A stretch of 64,000 nucleotides of DNA from Theocolax elegans (taxonomy: Eukaryota; Arthropoda; Insecta; Hymenoptera; Cerocephalidae), in assembly GCA_026168455.1 (NCBI GenBank), contig CM047430.1, positions 8,890,827 through 8,954,826 of the forward strand. Direction: 5' to 3'. Within the stretch, counting starts at the first letter, position 1; each line of letters opens with the position of its first letter. The position numbers and the translations under genes are program-made. Below are positions 1 through 11,076 of the stretch, one piece after another. The notes below the pieces were generated by a model. The model had not been told where the DNA came from. It did not search any database and was given only the letters and a program-made list of their open reading frames with translations.

Positions 1-174
1 GCACAAGCTATTTAAATAAGACCTAGTTTTAATATTCGAAACTAAGATTGCGTACTCACCCCACCAATAGATTAAAGCGTGCAATATTCTATTATATTAT
101 TAAGTTCATTTTTTTGTATTAATTCAGTTACGACTCCGCGTAACTTCAGTTTGGTGGGGGGGGGGGGGGGGGAG
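1..174 (+). mobile_element. Family A Gypsy element, 3' end of internal region (copy 1)
   Basis: This is the last part of the internal region of a family A LTR retrotransposon and is cut by the window edge. It matches 15655-15827, just upstream of the second family A 3' LTR. It ends in a polypurine tract, TTTGGT followed by a long G run and GAG, which would prime plus-strand DNA synthesis. The tract abuts the LTR start at 175. No coding sequence is visible. Confidence 0.85.
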
Positions 175-1589
175 TGTGACAAGGCAAGTGTGCCTGTCAT
201 GTTGCGAAGCGAGCACACACATCCTTACCTACCATTATCCAATATATTTACCTAATTCCTATATATAACATGCCGAGCATCGAGCATACACAACCCTATC
301 TACCCATTTCCCTATATATTTCCCTAAATCTTATAAAAAACACGCCTAACACCGAACACAAGGTACACCCTGGAACTGAAGCGGAGCCAGCACACCCAGG
401 AGTCGAGAAGACCAGTAGCCACCAAGAGACCACGTACAGGGCGAACAGCACTCCGAGAGTCTGGAGACATCAGCTGAGATAAAGTCAGCACAGGAGAATA
501 GACAGGGCACCGAGGTCCAAAGCATAAGGAAGACGGCTCTTGTAGCAATCACAGCAGCATATCCGTAGTAGCCTCAATCCTAAAGGACTCACACAGCAGG
601 AACAAAACTTGTACAGGAAGATCAACCTGTAAAGCATATTAATAAGTATGTTTTCAATACTAAGGAGAAGATAGGAGTACACAAGACTTTGTACAGGAGT
701 AGAGGTGCATAGCAGGCCCGAAAAACAACATTCGGAGCCGACGTCGTGAAGAGACGTCTCAGCAGCCAAGAAGCCACGAAATAGAGAGAGACAGAGAAAG
801 CGACACGTACTTATATATGCCGAGCAGCCACGACCCGTTAACCACGGCAGTAAGGTTCACCGTCCACCTGAAACCAACTCATAGATCGATTAGCCGATAA
901 TTAACAAGGAACGGGGTAATAATTACCAAACAGCAGCCTCGTCGTCGCCCACTCGTCCTCGTCGACGTCGTCGTCTCGCTCGAACAGCATAGCAGAACGC
1001 CGACAGCAACACCAAGCCGCTCTCGCTATAAGGCCGCGCTCGCACTGCGCGGAGACGGTCGCGACGCATGCGCGCGGCGCTCTCGCAGGACGAAGGCAGA
1101 GAGCTCGGGAACACGGCCGTGAGCGGACGCAACTACGCAACGCATAGATCGCATCGACCGATTTTGTCACGAAAGAGAATTTAGAGAGTGTATACCGGGT
1201 GCAACCTAGAGAGAGAGTTCTCCGTGCAAGGTTTGTGCAACGTGCTACCCTATACCCGTGTTCCTCTCCTCGTTAAGTGTGTGTGCCGCTATTCCACTTT
1301 CGCGCGTATTCGCACACGTGGCCGGTGTCGCCATTTTCGTCGATCGAGCGGAAATTCGATCGTGTATTCTGATATCGCCGTGCGTGTAATTCTGACGAGC
1401 CAAAGTAGGAGCCATCAATTACGCTGTTATAGTTAAGCTTTAGTCGATAGTAGCTAGCAGCCGTTAAATATAGCCGCGAACGCGACTGGCAACCGTTTAA
1501 TTCATCTGTATTGAGATAATAAGTTCTCTATTTTTTACAACTGATATAGACTTTATCACCCGCATCCTGATCCCCAGTGCGGTGTCACA
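175..1589 (+). repeat. Family A LTR (copy 1, 3' LTR)
   Basis: This 1415-bp LTR begins TGTGACA and ends TGTCACA, a perfect 7-bp inverted terminal pair. It is more than 99 percent identical by eye to 15828-17246. The differences I saw are mostly single-base indels in short runs. A TATAAAA box lies at 332-338. The LTR is GC-richer than its surroundings from about 900 to 1450. Short open frames on both strands here, also present in the other copies, look like chance frames in GC-rich DNA. Confidence 0.9.
332..338 (+). promoter_or_regulatory. LTR TATA box (family A, copy 1)
   Basis: TATAAAA is followed by AACACGCC. It is conserved at 6353-6360 (TATAAAAG) and 15986-15992. It sits about 160 bp into the LTR, where a U3 promoter is expected. 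The transcription start was not determined. Confidence 0.5.
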
Positions 1590-1648
1590 TAATATAGATG
1601 TTGTACCCTTTTATGAGCCGTACCAGTTTAATATAAAGGAAACCAAAT

Positions 1649-1651
<3 letters not shown>
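1590..1651. repeat. LTR 3' flank shared with 17247-17308
   Basis: These 62 bp after the LTR are the same as the 62 bp after the LTR at 17246. They diverge only at the adjoining AT/GT microsatellite. Independent insertions should not share a flank, so this marks either a duplication or an insertion into another repeat. Confidence 0.75.
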
Positions 1652-1696
<45 letters not shown>

Positions 1697-2117
1697 TACT
1701 ATATATATAGTATGTATATACTATATATATATGTGTGTGTGTGTGTGTGGGTGGGACTATGTGTGGGAGTATGCGTGTGTTTTGGATTAGTTTTTATACG
1801 AGATTTTTCAGTGAAATTACTTCAGACGATGATATGAGTTGTAGTGACAATTCATCCAGTGAGTTAGATTAAAATTATATTCAAAATATTATTTGCAAAT
1901 ATACAAATATACAAATGTTGTTTATATTTACTTTATGTTTACTTATGTCTACCAAAGAATTTACATAAAATGTATTTTTATGAGATAAATTTACTACAAT
2001 TATTTAACAATCTCGTATAAAAACTAATCCAAAACACACGCATACTCCCACACATAGTCCCACCCACACACACACACACATATATATATATAGTATATAC
2101 ATACTATATATATAGTA

Positions 2118-2149
<32 letters not shown>

Positions 2150-2155
2150 CACACA
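1652..2155. repeat. Palindromic AT/GT microsatellite foldback
   Basis: The left arm (about 1652-1808) is AT and GT/CA microsatellite followed by unique sequence containing GGGACTATGTGTGGGAGT. The right arm (about 2007-2155) is its reverse complement, unique part included, so this is a true inverted repeat and not just low complexity. The loop of about 200 bp has a short acidic Asp/Ser-rich frame ending in a stop (about 1809-1871). I cannot assign it. Confidence 0.75.
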
Positions 2156-2504
2156 CTCATGAACCCGTTCAGTTCTAAGTTTTCTAAGGAACTTTCAAGA
2201 ATTAACCTACTGCGTTTTTTAAGAGCAAAAAGTGATTCGATTTTTTTAGTTCAGCAGTTCTAATCAGCAGACAAAAATATTTCAAAATATCTATATAATA
2301 TATTATAATTTAACATTTTTACTCATTTTAATAAGAAGAAACTAAATTTTTTCATAAAACTAACATGTTTGATCTCATTTTTGAAGGTCATAAAATGACC
2401 TTGAACTCATAACTTTAATTTTCCCAGATAGCATATTTCATCAACTATCTTACCCTCAAATTTCATTATTCTGCACCTATCACAACAAGAGTTCTACGAT
2501 TTTA
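2156..2504. other. AT-rich stretch, nothing recognised
   Basis: AT-rich sequence without a supported ORF, terminal repeat or RNA gene. It lies between the foldback and the 5'-truncated LINE. Confidence 0.5.
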
Positions 2505-2560
2505 GGACAAAATTCTTACCTTTTTCCCATAGTGCGGCAGCCTCTTCAGGTACTTATGAA

Positions 2561-3142
2561 TTGTTGGTATTAGGCATTCCTGCGAATCTTGCCTTATCTC
2601 AAGAGGAGGTCGTTGTTAAAATACTTTCTGCCATTGATCTCCCAAGTGTCAGCTCCCATAAGATTAGTACTCGTCCTTGGCTTGCTCGGAACAAGACGGG
2701 ATCTAGAAAATCGGGACCGGCAAATTCGTCCTCAACTGAGAGCGGCTTTAGTATTAGTTCTAGTTCTAATTTAATTAATAATCTTAGTTATAGTAATAAC
2801 GTTAATGTAAACGTCAGTAAGGGTCTTGTTTTCCGGGTTTGTTCCCCATCAATTAGGGATCTTATTCTGGAGAAGGCTCGCCTTCTCAAGGGCTTATCTG
2901 CGGACTCCCTCTTTGGTGCGGGTGGGGCCTCATCAATTTTTTTGCGTGCGCTCTGGCCCAAGGAGTTGCACGTCTTACTTAGTAAAGCGTTGCATCATTC
3001 TGAAGACTTGGGTTTTGCTAGGCCTCTGATTAAGAACTACACAGTATTTTTGCGGAAAATGAAGGGAGGGCAGCTTTTCCCCATTCACTCAGAATCCGAC
3101 TTGGCTAAATTTTCAAACACAAATCCATCTCCTCCTCAATGA
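2561..3142 (+). pseudogene. LINE ORF1-like protein, N-terminally truncated
   Basis: The frame encodes about 193 residues and is open upstream of 2561 without an ATG. It starts LLVLGIPANLALSQEE, then a Ser/Asn-rich linker, then a region ending in a conserved-looking block with IKNYTVFLRKMKGGQLF. This layout (a 'GIP' motif, a 'VFRV..S..D.ILEKARLL' core and a C-terminal 'VFLRK..G' block) resembles the FP25K/L1 ORF1-like domain found in many insect LINE ORF1 proteins, thought to bind RNA in the retrotransposition particle. There is no zinc knuckle. A stop follows directly and the endonuclease frame begins 15 nt later. The family call rests on recognition by eye, not a profile search. Confidence 0.65.
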
Positions 3143-3157
3143 AGGTCATCTGGTCAG

Positions 3158-3853
3158 ATGTCATCACCTACTAACAATTCATTCTCCATTTTTCATGTAA
3201 ATATTAACCGGCTAAAAACACACTTCTCATCTATTGAATCACTTATCCTTCCATTGAATCACGATATCATTTCATTTTCAGAAACATTTCTCACAGAGTA
3301 TGACTCCTCCAACATGCTGGGCCTTCCTGGCTACACATTGCACAGATGGGACCGGGTGGGAAAGGAGGGGGGGGGGTGTAGCCGCCTATTTCAAGAGTAA
3401 TCTTGATGTTAGGCTTGTGGCTCACTCTGACCCTGTCTTTTCAAACACCCCGGAATTTTTAATTTTTCAAGTTAATAATAGAATTAGTTCGCTGCTATTT
3501 AGTGTTGTCTACAGGAGGCCCACAGCGGCCTACCCATCACAATTTTTTGATACGTTGAATAATTTTTTACATACTTGTGACCAGGTAGTCATCACAGGCG
3601 ACTTTAATATTAATATGTGCGGTGGGGACGGGGCGTCCGCCATGTTGGATTCATACTTAGATTCACTAAACCTCTTCCTTATCAAATCTGACCCTACACA
3701 TCATGCGCATTTCACCAACCATTCATCTCAAACCTGGCTGGATTTATTTATAACGCGTAATCCTCCGCCAGTATGTTCTTATTCTACGTCTTCAGTTCCT
3801 TTTGCAGCAGGACATGATTTTATTGCATTAGCTTTTGATTTTACTAAGCCATT
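3158..3853 (+). pseudogene. LINE ORF2 apurinic-like endonuclease, interrupted
   Basis: The start ATG at 3158 opens FSIFHVNINRLKTHFSSIES, a typical endonuclease N-terminus with the metal-binding Asn. The frame shifts at the poly-G run near 3365-3377 and continues in the frame open from 3300. That part holds VITGDFNIN (catalytic Asp/Asn) and a C-terminal block with GHDFIALAFDF. The domain nicks target DNA to prime reverse transcription. The frame is cut at 3853 by the foldback element. The poly-G shift could be a real mutation or a sequencing error. Confidence 0.75.
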
Positions 3854-4674
3854 CCCTACTAAAAATTATCACGTGATTATCTCGTGGATAACTACGTGAT
3901 TATCACGTAGATATCCACGTAATATTCACGTGAGATTTTCGACTATTTTTTTATGTGATTATCACGTAGATATCTACGTGATAATCACGTGATATATGAA
4001 AATTTTTGATTTTTTAAAAATGTAATCTTAGACACGGAGTTGATGGGATGCAATTTCACAGAAACCGAACTGGCAATACAGTTTTGACAAAAAAAATCAT
4101 TTATAAACCACGTTATTAATATACGCGGCAAAGTAAAGGCATATAGTATATGATCAAAGTCGCTTTTACCTTCCTACTTTGCCTCCATATAAGCCCTACG
4201 CGCACGCTAATCTATAGCGGGTAACTGGCAGCCACCTATCGGTCGTAACTGGTAATACCGTGAGCAAGTGCAGTAGTCATATTTCAAAACCGTTTCGACC
4301 GATAGGTGGCTGCCAGTTACCCGCTATAGATTAGCGTGTGCGTGGGACTTATATGGAGGCTAAGTAGGAAGGTAAAAGCGACTTCGATCATATTCTATGC
4401 CTTTACTTTGCCTCATATATTTATAACGTAGCGAATAAAGGATTTTTTTTATCAAAACCGAAAGGACAGTTTAGTTTCTGTGAAATTGGATCCCATCAAC
4501 TCCGTGCCTAAGATTACATTTATAAAAAAACCAAAAATTTCATATATCACGTGATTATCACGTGGATATCTACGTGATAATCACGTGGAAAAATGGTCGA
4601 AAATCTCACGTGATTATTACGTGGATATCCACGTGATAATCACGTAGTTATCCACGTGATAATTTTTAGTAGGG
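3854..4674. mobile_element. Foldback DNA element rich in CACGTG
   Basis: An 821-bp palindromic element with ends CCCTACTAAAAATTATCACG and its reverse complement. The arms are roughly 370-400 bp each and the central loop about 50 bp (near 4250-4300). The outer 100 bp of each arm is a run of near-palindromic units built on ATCACGTG and GATATCCACGTG. No transposase is present. A longer TSD is not evident; both flanks show only TT. It sits inside LINE ORF2, so it arrived after the LINE. Confidence 0.85.
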
Positions 4675-6319
4675 TTGTCGGCGGTAAAGAAAATTTGGTC
4701 ACGGTAACCTGCTATAATTGATCCGCCAGAGGCAGCTGCTCTTTTCTCCGTTACTTTTAATCAGTTTTCAGCTCATTCAAGCACTACCACGAGTCATCTT
4801 CACCTTCAATTTCTCACCCATCTACCTCGTCGTCTGGCCGTTCACCTTCCTCCTCTCAACACACGCCAATGCCTTGTTCTTCGACCGCCGCTACTATCAA
4901 CATCCTAATCTCAAACCTGGTTTCAGCTATCCTACATACTTTTGACTCCCTCGCACCCGCCAAACTCACCACCTTCAAAAATATCAACAAATCATGGATC
5001 ACACCTCATATTAAGCAAAATATTAAATCTCGTAACATGGCATATAAAAGATACTTGGCCACTGGCCCGAGCTCAGACTATCAGAAGTACAGAGATTTGC
5101 GTAGTTTGGTTAGAAATAGCATAGATTCCAATAAATTTTCGTACTATAAAATAGAATCAATTCAGCCTCTAACTCGGCTAATATGTGGAAAGAGCTCAGG
5201 AACATGGGTCTCGCATCTAAAACATTTCAATCACCTCTAATATTTTCACCCGATCAGCTCAATATCCACTATGCCTCTATTTCATATTCACCCAGTCCTT
5301 TCACTCTTACCCAATTTCAGTCTCTCATATCATCAGAAGACATTTTGCCCTCATCTTATCCATTAATTTCCTTTCACTTTGCCCCTACCACCTCGCATAA
5401 AGTCCTCTCTACTATTTCAAGGGCCACCTCCAAGGCTATTCGGTATGATGGAATCTCTATTCCAATGTTGAAGTTGTTAGCTGCTCAATTAGCACCGCAT
5501 CTTACCGATCTATTCAACTTATCTCTCTCAACGGGAGTTTTTCCAAAGCCTTGGGCTAGGTCTCTCCTTTTTCCTCTAGCAAAGTCGAACAGAGTGATAT
5601 CGCCGTCTGATACTAGGCAAAGCTCTGTGAAGTCTCCAAGATCTTAGAAAGTTTAGTTCACGAACAACTCACAGAGTATCTTAATGGTAATAATTTAATT
5701 ATTGAGAGATAAGCAGGCTTCCGCCGGGGGCATAGTACCCATACGGCTTTGATTGGTGTCTTGGATGACGTTAGGAGAGCCATAGACAAACGAATGATCA
5801 CCATTCTTATTTTATTTGATTTTTCGAAAGTGTTTGATTCGGTGCCACATGACCTGATGCTTTGTAAATTACGCTCTTTAGGTTGCTCGGACACGGTTCT
5901 ATCGTGGTTCTACCATTATCTGGTTGGACGTTCCCAATCAGTTGTGGATGAGCTGGGGGGGGGGGTTCGGCCTTGCTTGACACGTCTAGGGGGGTGCCGC
6001 AAGGCAGTGGTCCTCGGCCCACTCTTATTTTCTATTTTTATTAATGACCTCCCGCGGGTGTTAAAACATTCTGACCATATGATTTTCGCGGATGACACCC
6101 AGATCTATCACTCGTTCTACCCAACTAATCTTGCTCAGGGTGTACAAAGGATTTCGGAAGACGCTAATGCGATAGACAACTGGGCGAGATTAAATGGTCT
6201 GAATCTAAATGTTAAAAAGACGAAAGTGATGATCTTGGGAAGTCAAGCTTTCATTTCGCGCATTAACTTTGATTCTGCCCCAAAGGTTTCAATAGGGAGT
6301 GATTTCCTTAACTATGAAT
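4675..6319 (+). pseudogene. LINE ORF2 reverse transcriptase, frameshifted
   Basis: This is the continuation of ORF2 after the foldback element. Frames at 4869-5240, 5183-5647 and 5749-6319 cover the linker and RT in order. Recognisable RT blocks are the DGIS region (about 5445), FNLSLSTGVFPKPW (about 5515), AGFRRGH (about 5715), LFDFSKVFDSVPHDL (about 5815), GPLLFSIFINDLPR (about 6018) and the catalytic FADDTQIY (about 6086). Two or more frameshifts and an in-frame TAA near 5710 disable it. The 3' part is missing because family A LTR homology takes over at about 6320. Confidence 0.8.
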
Positions 6320-7512
6320 CATCCCATTTTCCTATTACATTTCCCTAAATCTTATAAAAGCACGCCTAAAACCGAACACAAGGTACACCCTGGAACTGAA
6401 GCGGAGCCAGCACACCCAGGAGTCGAGAAGACTAGTAGCCACCAAGAGACCACGTACACGGCGAACAGCACTCGGAGAGTCTGGAGACATCAGCTGAGTA
6501 TAAAGTCAGCAGAGGAGAATAGACAGGGCACCGAGGTCCAAAGCATAAGGAAGATGGCTCTTGTAGCAATCACAACAGCATATCCGTAGTAGCCTCAATC
6601 CTGAAGGACCCACACAGCAGCAACAAAACTCGTACAGGAAATTCAACCTGTAAAGCATATTAATAAATATGTTTTCAATACTAAGGAGAAGATAGGAGTA
6701 CACAAGACTTTGTACAGGAGTAAAGGTGTATAGAAGCTAAGGTTAGAGGTTATGTGAGCATAAACATTGCTCACATATACTAATTAAATAGCAAGGCACC
6801 TGTCAAGTTACTCCTTACCGTGTAATAGCAGATAATTAACAAGGAACGGGGTAATAATTACCAAACAGCAGCCTCGTTGTCGCCCATTTGTCCTCGTCGT
6901 CGTCGTCGTCTCTCTCGAACAGCATAGCAGAACGCCGACAACAACACCAAGCCACTCTCGCTAAAGGCCGCGCTCGCACTGCGCGGAGACGGTCGCAACG
7001 CATGCGTGCGGCGCTCTGGCTGGACGAAGGCAGAGAGGCTCGGGAACACGGCCGTGAGCGGACGCAACTACGCAACGCATAGATCGCATCGACCGTTTTT
7101 TTTCACGAAAGAGAGTTTAGAGAGTGCATACCGGGTGCAACCTAGAGAGAGAGTTCGCCGTCAAGGTTTGTGCAACGTGCTACCCTATACCCGTGTTCCT
7201 CTCCTCGTTAAGTGTGTGTGCCGCTAATCCACTTTTCGCGCGTATTCACACACGTCTTTCGTCGATCCAGCGGATATTCGATCGTGTATTCTGATATCGT
7301 CGTGCGTGTAATTCTGACGAGCCAAAATAAGAGCCATCAACTACGCTGTAATTAATTAAGCTTTAGTCGATAGTAGCTAGTAGCCATTAATATAGCCGCG
7401 AACGCGACTGGCAACCGTGTAATTAATATGTATTGAGTTAATAAATTCTCTTATTTTTTATAACTGATATAGACTTTATCACCCGCACCCTGATCCCCAG
7501 CGCGGTGTGACA
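6320..7512 (+). repeat. Family A 5' LTR, truncated variant
   Basis: Homology to the 3' LTR starts near 6320 (LTR position about 145) and ends TGTGACA at 7506-7512. The stretch 6735-6830 has no match to the 3' LTR, where about 185 bp of different sequence (about 16370-16555) occupies the same place. A clean TATAAAAG lies at 6353-6360. The unmatched block shows the two LTRs did not arise from one recent reverse-transcription event. Confidence 0.85.
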
Positions 7513-7513
7513 T

Positions 7514-7525
7514 TGGCGCCCAACG
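7514..7525 (+). promoter_or_regulatory. Primer-binding site (family A)
   Basis: TGGCGCCCAACG begins 1 nt after the LTR end, where a tRNA 3' end would anneal to start minus-strand synthesis. The tRNA species was not identified. The same site, with one substitution and the same 1-nt spacer, occurs in the TRIM at 36523-36534. Confidence 0.75.
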
Positions 7526-8672
7526 TGTAATTTCTTTATTAAGGGATCAAGCGAAATTATAAAGTGCATTCGTTTTTTTCATACAGCTTAACACGGAAAC
7601 CCAACGCTATTTAGCAAAAATAAAAGCAGTTATTTTATTCTTGTAAACATATAGCGTAGCAAGCGAGCGTAGCCATTTTCGTCATCGTTAGTGCGAAAAC
7701 ACACACGCATGTCAGGAGCACGGCCATCTTGTAAAATCGACGAGGTGTCGAAAAATAAAAGTAAAAATTTTTCTTCGCAACTATTGCGCATTGCATAAAA
7801 CAAATTGCTTGTTTTTTTCTTTTGCTGCTATTGTAATTTTCTTTTTGTAGATTTAATAGAATATTAAACAGTGCGAATATATAAAAAGTGCATGTACATA
7901 TGAAACATATATATATGTAACGTGTACAAGCGTTCCTTCACACATAGCTATATACATATAAACACGGCCGCACACTATTTTTAATTGCCTATGATTTGCA
8001 TTTATTAATTTTTTTTTCGGGATATAACATTTATTTGCACCTGATATTATAATATTATTATTGCTTCCTTTGGTTTCGCCACTAACCGTCTTTTTGCTCG
8101 CCTTTAGTCAAACTAATAAATTAATAAAATTTGTTTGCATTCTTGCCACTAGCTAATTGCTTCTTACACATTAATTTGAAGTTTCTTCTTGCATTTACAC
8201 TAGCATATTATAAATAAAATTTGCATTATTAAAAGCATTTTAGTAACATATTAAAATTTTTTTTTCCTTTAACCTCTCCCCGCACATTAAAGTGTACATA
8301 GCCTATTTTTAACTAGCCTTATTATTATTTTTTTTACATTTATTAATAGCCTACTCAAACCACAATTTTTAGTTGTTTAATTAAGTGCTGCTTGTAAAGT
8401 GCTTATATTATTTTTTTTTTGGTTTCAAATTGCTGTGAAAATTTTTTTTCCCTCTCCCCTCTTCTACAAGTTTAAATCTTCCTTTTAGAACGAAGCTTGG
8501 AATTTATTTAATTACATTAATTTTTTTTGAGTGCACAGTATATAATTGATACGGATTGTTTTGAGTAGTACTCAGTAAATTAAATTTTTTCTACTTTTAC
8601 GTGAGTATCGAGCTAAGCAACTTGAAAAAGAGCTATTACTTGAAACAAAACATTGTTATTGAGTCCATCAAA
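7526..8672 (+). other. Family A 5' leader
   Basis: About 1.1 kb of AT-rich sequence with poly-T runs lies between the primer-binding site and the first gag ATG. It is presumably the untranslated leader carrying packaging signals. No conserved structure could be singled out. Confidence 0.6.
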
Positions 8673-11076
8673 ATGTCCGTAAAGTATAGATTAGGTAGCA
8701 AATTGAATTCCCTAAGTGCAGCTCAAAGCGCACCGATAATTAGGCGATGCATTAACAGTTTACCTGATGGAAGAGTATTCTTCTACGCAGGTACAGCATT
8801 TTTAAATTTTTGATAGCAGCATTACGATCATTCGTGTCAGAGTAGCCCTCTACGAAATTAGGCATAATTTCGGAAACTCTGCAGCCGAATGGGATCCTGA
8901 ATCAGATCAAATGTGGTTTGAAGAGGAAACTGAGATAGATTAGCACAAGCAGAAGCCCAACAATTAGTAGACATAAATCCCGATGATTTGTCCCTGTCAG
9001 TCACACAAGTCAGAACACTCAGACACTCACAGTCAGAAACCACTAATTTATTTCCCCAATCCTCACAAGCTATTTCCCAAAACTCGCAACGAAGCCAACA
9101 AGTAGGCAGACAGTCTATATTCGGAGGAACTGGAAACTGGACAAAGTCGTGGTTCATATCAAGATCCGATTTCAATGGAAGAAATGACGCAACAAGGACA
9201 ACAATCAACAACGCAAAATGAAATACACCGAAGTCGCAGCCCAAATATAAATCAAACAGACAATCAACCGCGAAATAGACTACATTCAAGTAACCAGGAA
9301 GAACCAACGAGATCAACAGCTAGTCATCCACAAGCTCAATCGACCGTATACCCGTTAACACCTACGCCAGTGCCAGCAACAAGCCAAAACATACTAGATG
9401 CACCAAACGAAGAAATTTTCCGTACGCTACCGGACGGTACTTACAACTACAGCACAATTAGCCATTAATTCCACATCCCATTGCACAATACAAACCTCAG
9501 CCTTAGCTACCTAATAATCCATCTCTAGTAAATAATTCCTTCATACTGCACCTACCACAACTTACAACACCAATACCATGTTAAATTCCCAACTACGACA
9601 ATCGCACTGCAGTCAACAATCCGCCTTTCGCCCGATAAGCACAATAGCAAGGTATGAAACATTAACGCAGCAATATATAAATGCAAGGCCAAAACGAAGG
9701 TACGAGCAAAACACCATAGATCCTACGAGGATGGTTAATAGAAATAGAGTCATGCAAAGTGTGCAGTGGGAAGACGAACACCCATATAATAGCCAGCAGC
9801 AATACGATTACCAGCAGCAGCCAGACCTTAATATCTTACCTACCCTTAACAGCACAACTAGATTGCAAGCAACAAGATTAGACGATGCCAGATTTATCAG
9901 AAAAAAGAGAATGGTGGAAATTTTCAACAGGTGGCACATATCGTTTAAGGGCAACAGGAAGAACGATCCTGAAACGTTCTTACAAAATTTAAGAGAATGC
10001 AAAGAGTCGCAAGGCTTCTCGGCAGAAGAAATAATGCTTTCCTTGCCAGCAATATTAGATGAGGATTCATACGACTGGTTCAAAAGAGACAAATGCAATT
10101 GGAGAACGTTTAGCGCTTTCGTTGAAGTTTTCAAACTTCAATACGGAGTAGAAGATGCACTAATAAGCCTACGTAGAACAGCAGAATTAAGAACTCAAGG
10201 AGCTAACGAAGATATAGCAACATTCTTGTAGAAATTGAGAGGAATGTTCGATCATTTCAAGCCTCCAATTTCCCTGCAAGAACAACTTGATCAAGCATAC
10301 AGAAACGTGCACCCAAGTTATAGAGCGAGAATAGAAAGGCATTACTTCAATGATTTCACTGAATTACAAAGATTAGGTAAGAAAGAAGAATCCAGACGCT
10401 ATCTGAATGAAGCGTATAATCCACCTCCACCAATCACAATTTCAGGACTACAAAGATTTGCTTATGTAGACCCCACGCAGCCTAAGTAGCGCAGAGTAGC
10501 AGCAGTAGCAAATGAGCCAAAACTCAAAGACCCAGAAACCTTACAAACTCTGAGTCAGCATCTCCAGCAACAAATTTTAATTCACCTAAACAAACCCAGC
10601 AGCCATTCCCAAAGCGAAACAACCCAAAAGCAAATAATAATCAGCAAAAGTAGTATGTCAATGCAGTAAAGAATGAAAATGCTAATCAGCAACGGACTCA
10701 AGCACAACAAAATTACAATTTTAACAGAAGCAATTGGCAAAAGCAAAGACAATATCAACAAAATCCCAGCAGCCAATATCAACAAAATCCAAGCGGCCAA
10801 TACCATTAAAATCCCAGCCGCCAAAACCAGCAACGAAACAATCAAAATCAGCAATCAAGTAGCCAAAATAGATACTCGAACTCGAAAGCGCCGATTATCT
10901 TCAATCATCCGCGCAAACAGAGTGAGCCATGCTACAGTTGCAATAAAGTGGGTCATTTGGCAGCAGAATGTCCGAATCAACGCTGTCGAGGTTGCGGTAC
11001 ACCCGTTGTGTACGTTAAAAATTGCCAGAGATGCAACTCAAATCAAGCAGCGGGAAACTTCAATCAGAGGATATAA
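8673..11076 (+). pseudogene. gag: Family A gag polyprotein, stop-ridden
   Basis: A plausible start is ATG 8673. The N-terminal third is broken by several stops. The capsid-like part is readable at 9578-10231 and 10232-10489 in one frame, separated only by TAG at 10229-10231, with a typical retrotransposon gag stretch (DPETFLQNLRECKESQGFSA). A Gln/Asn-rich linker follows. The nucleocapsid is at 10930-11034: a CCHC knuckle (C-x2-C-x4-H-x4-C, 10930-10971), then a four-cysteine ribbon C-x2-C-x9-C-x2-C (10984-11034) in another frame. Gag would form the particle and bind RNA. It cannot be made from this copy as it stands. Confidence 0.8.

Larger units (their letters stand above)
2505..6319 (+). mobile_element. 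CR1/L2-like LINE, broken and nested
   Basis: A non-LTR retrotransposon remnant with ORF1-like, apurinic endonuclease and reverse transcriptase segments in the canonical order. It lacks an ORF1 start, so it is 5'-truncated. It is split by the foldback element at 3854-4674. Its 3' end is lost where family A LTR homology begins (about 6320). RT motifs including FADD and the phrase FNLSLSTGVFP resemble the CR1/L2/Jockey group. The exact clade needs a tree. Confidence 0.8.

Noticed and set aside
901..1170. Cys/Arg-rich minus-strand frames in the family A LTR, repeated at 6836 and 16556
   Set aside because: They repeat only because the LTR repeats. No domain, and the composition is that of GC-rich LTR DNA.
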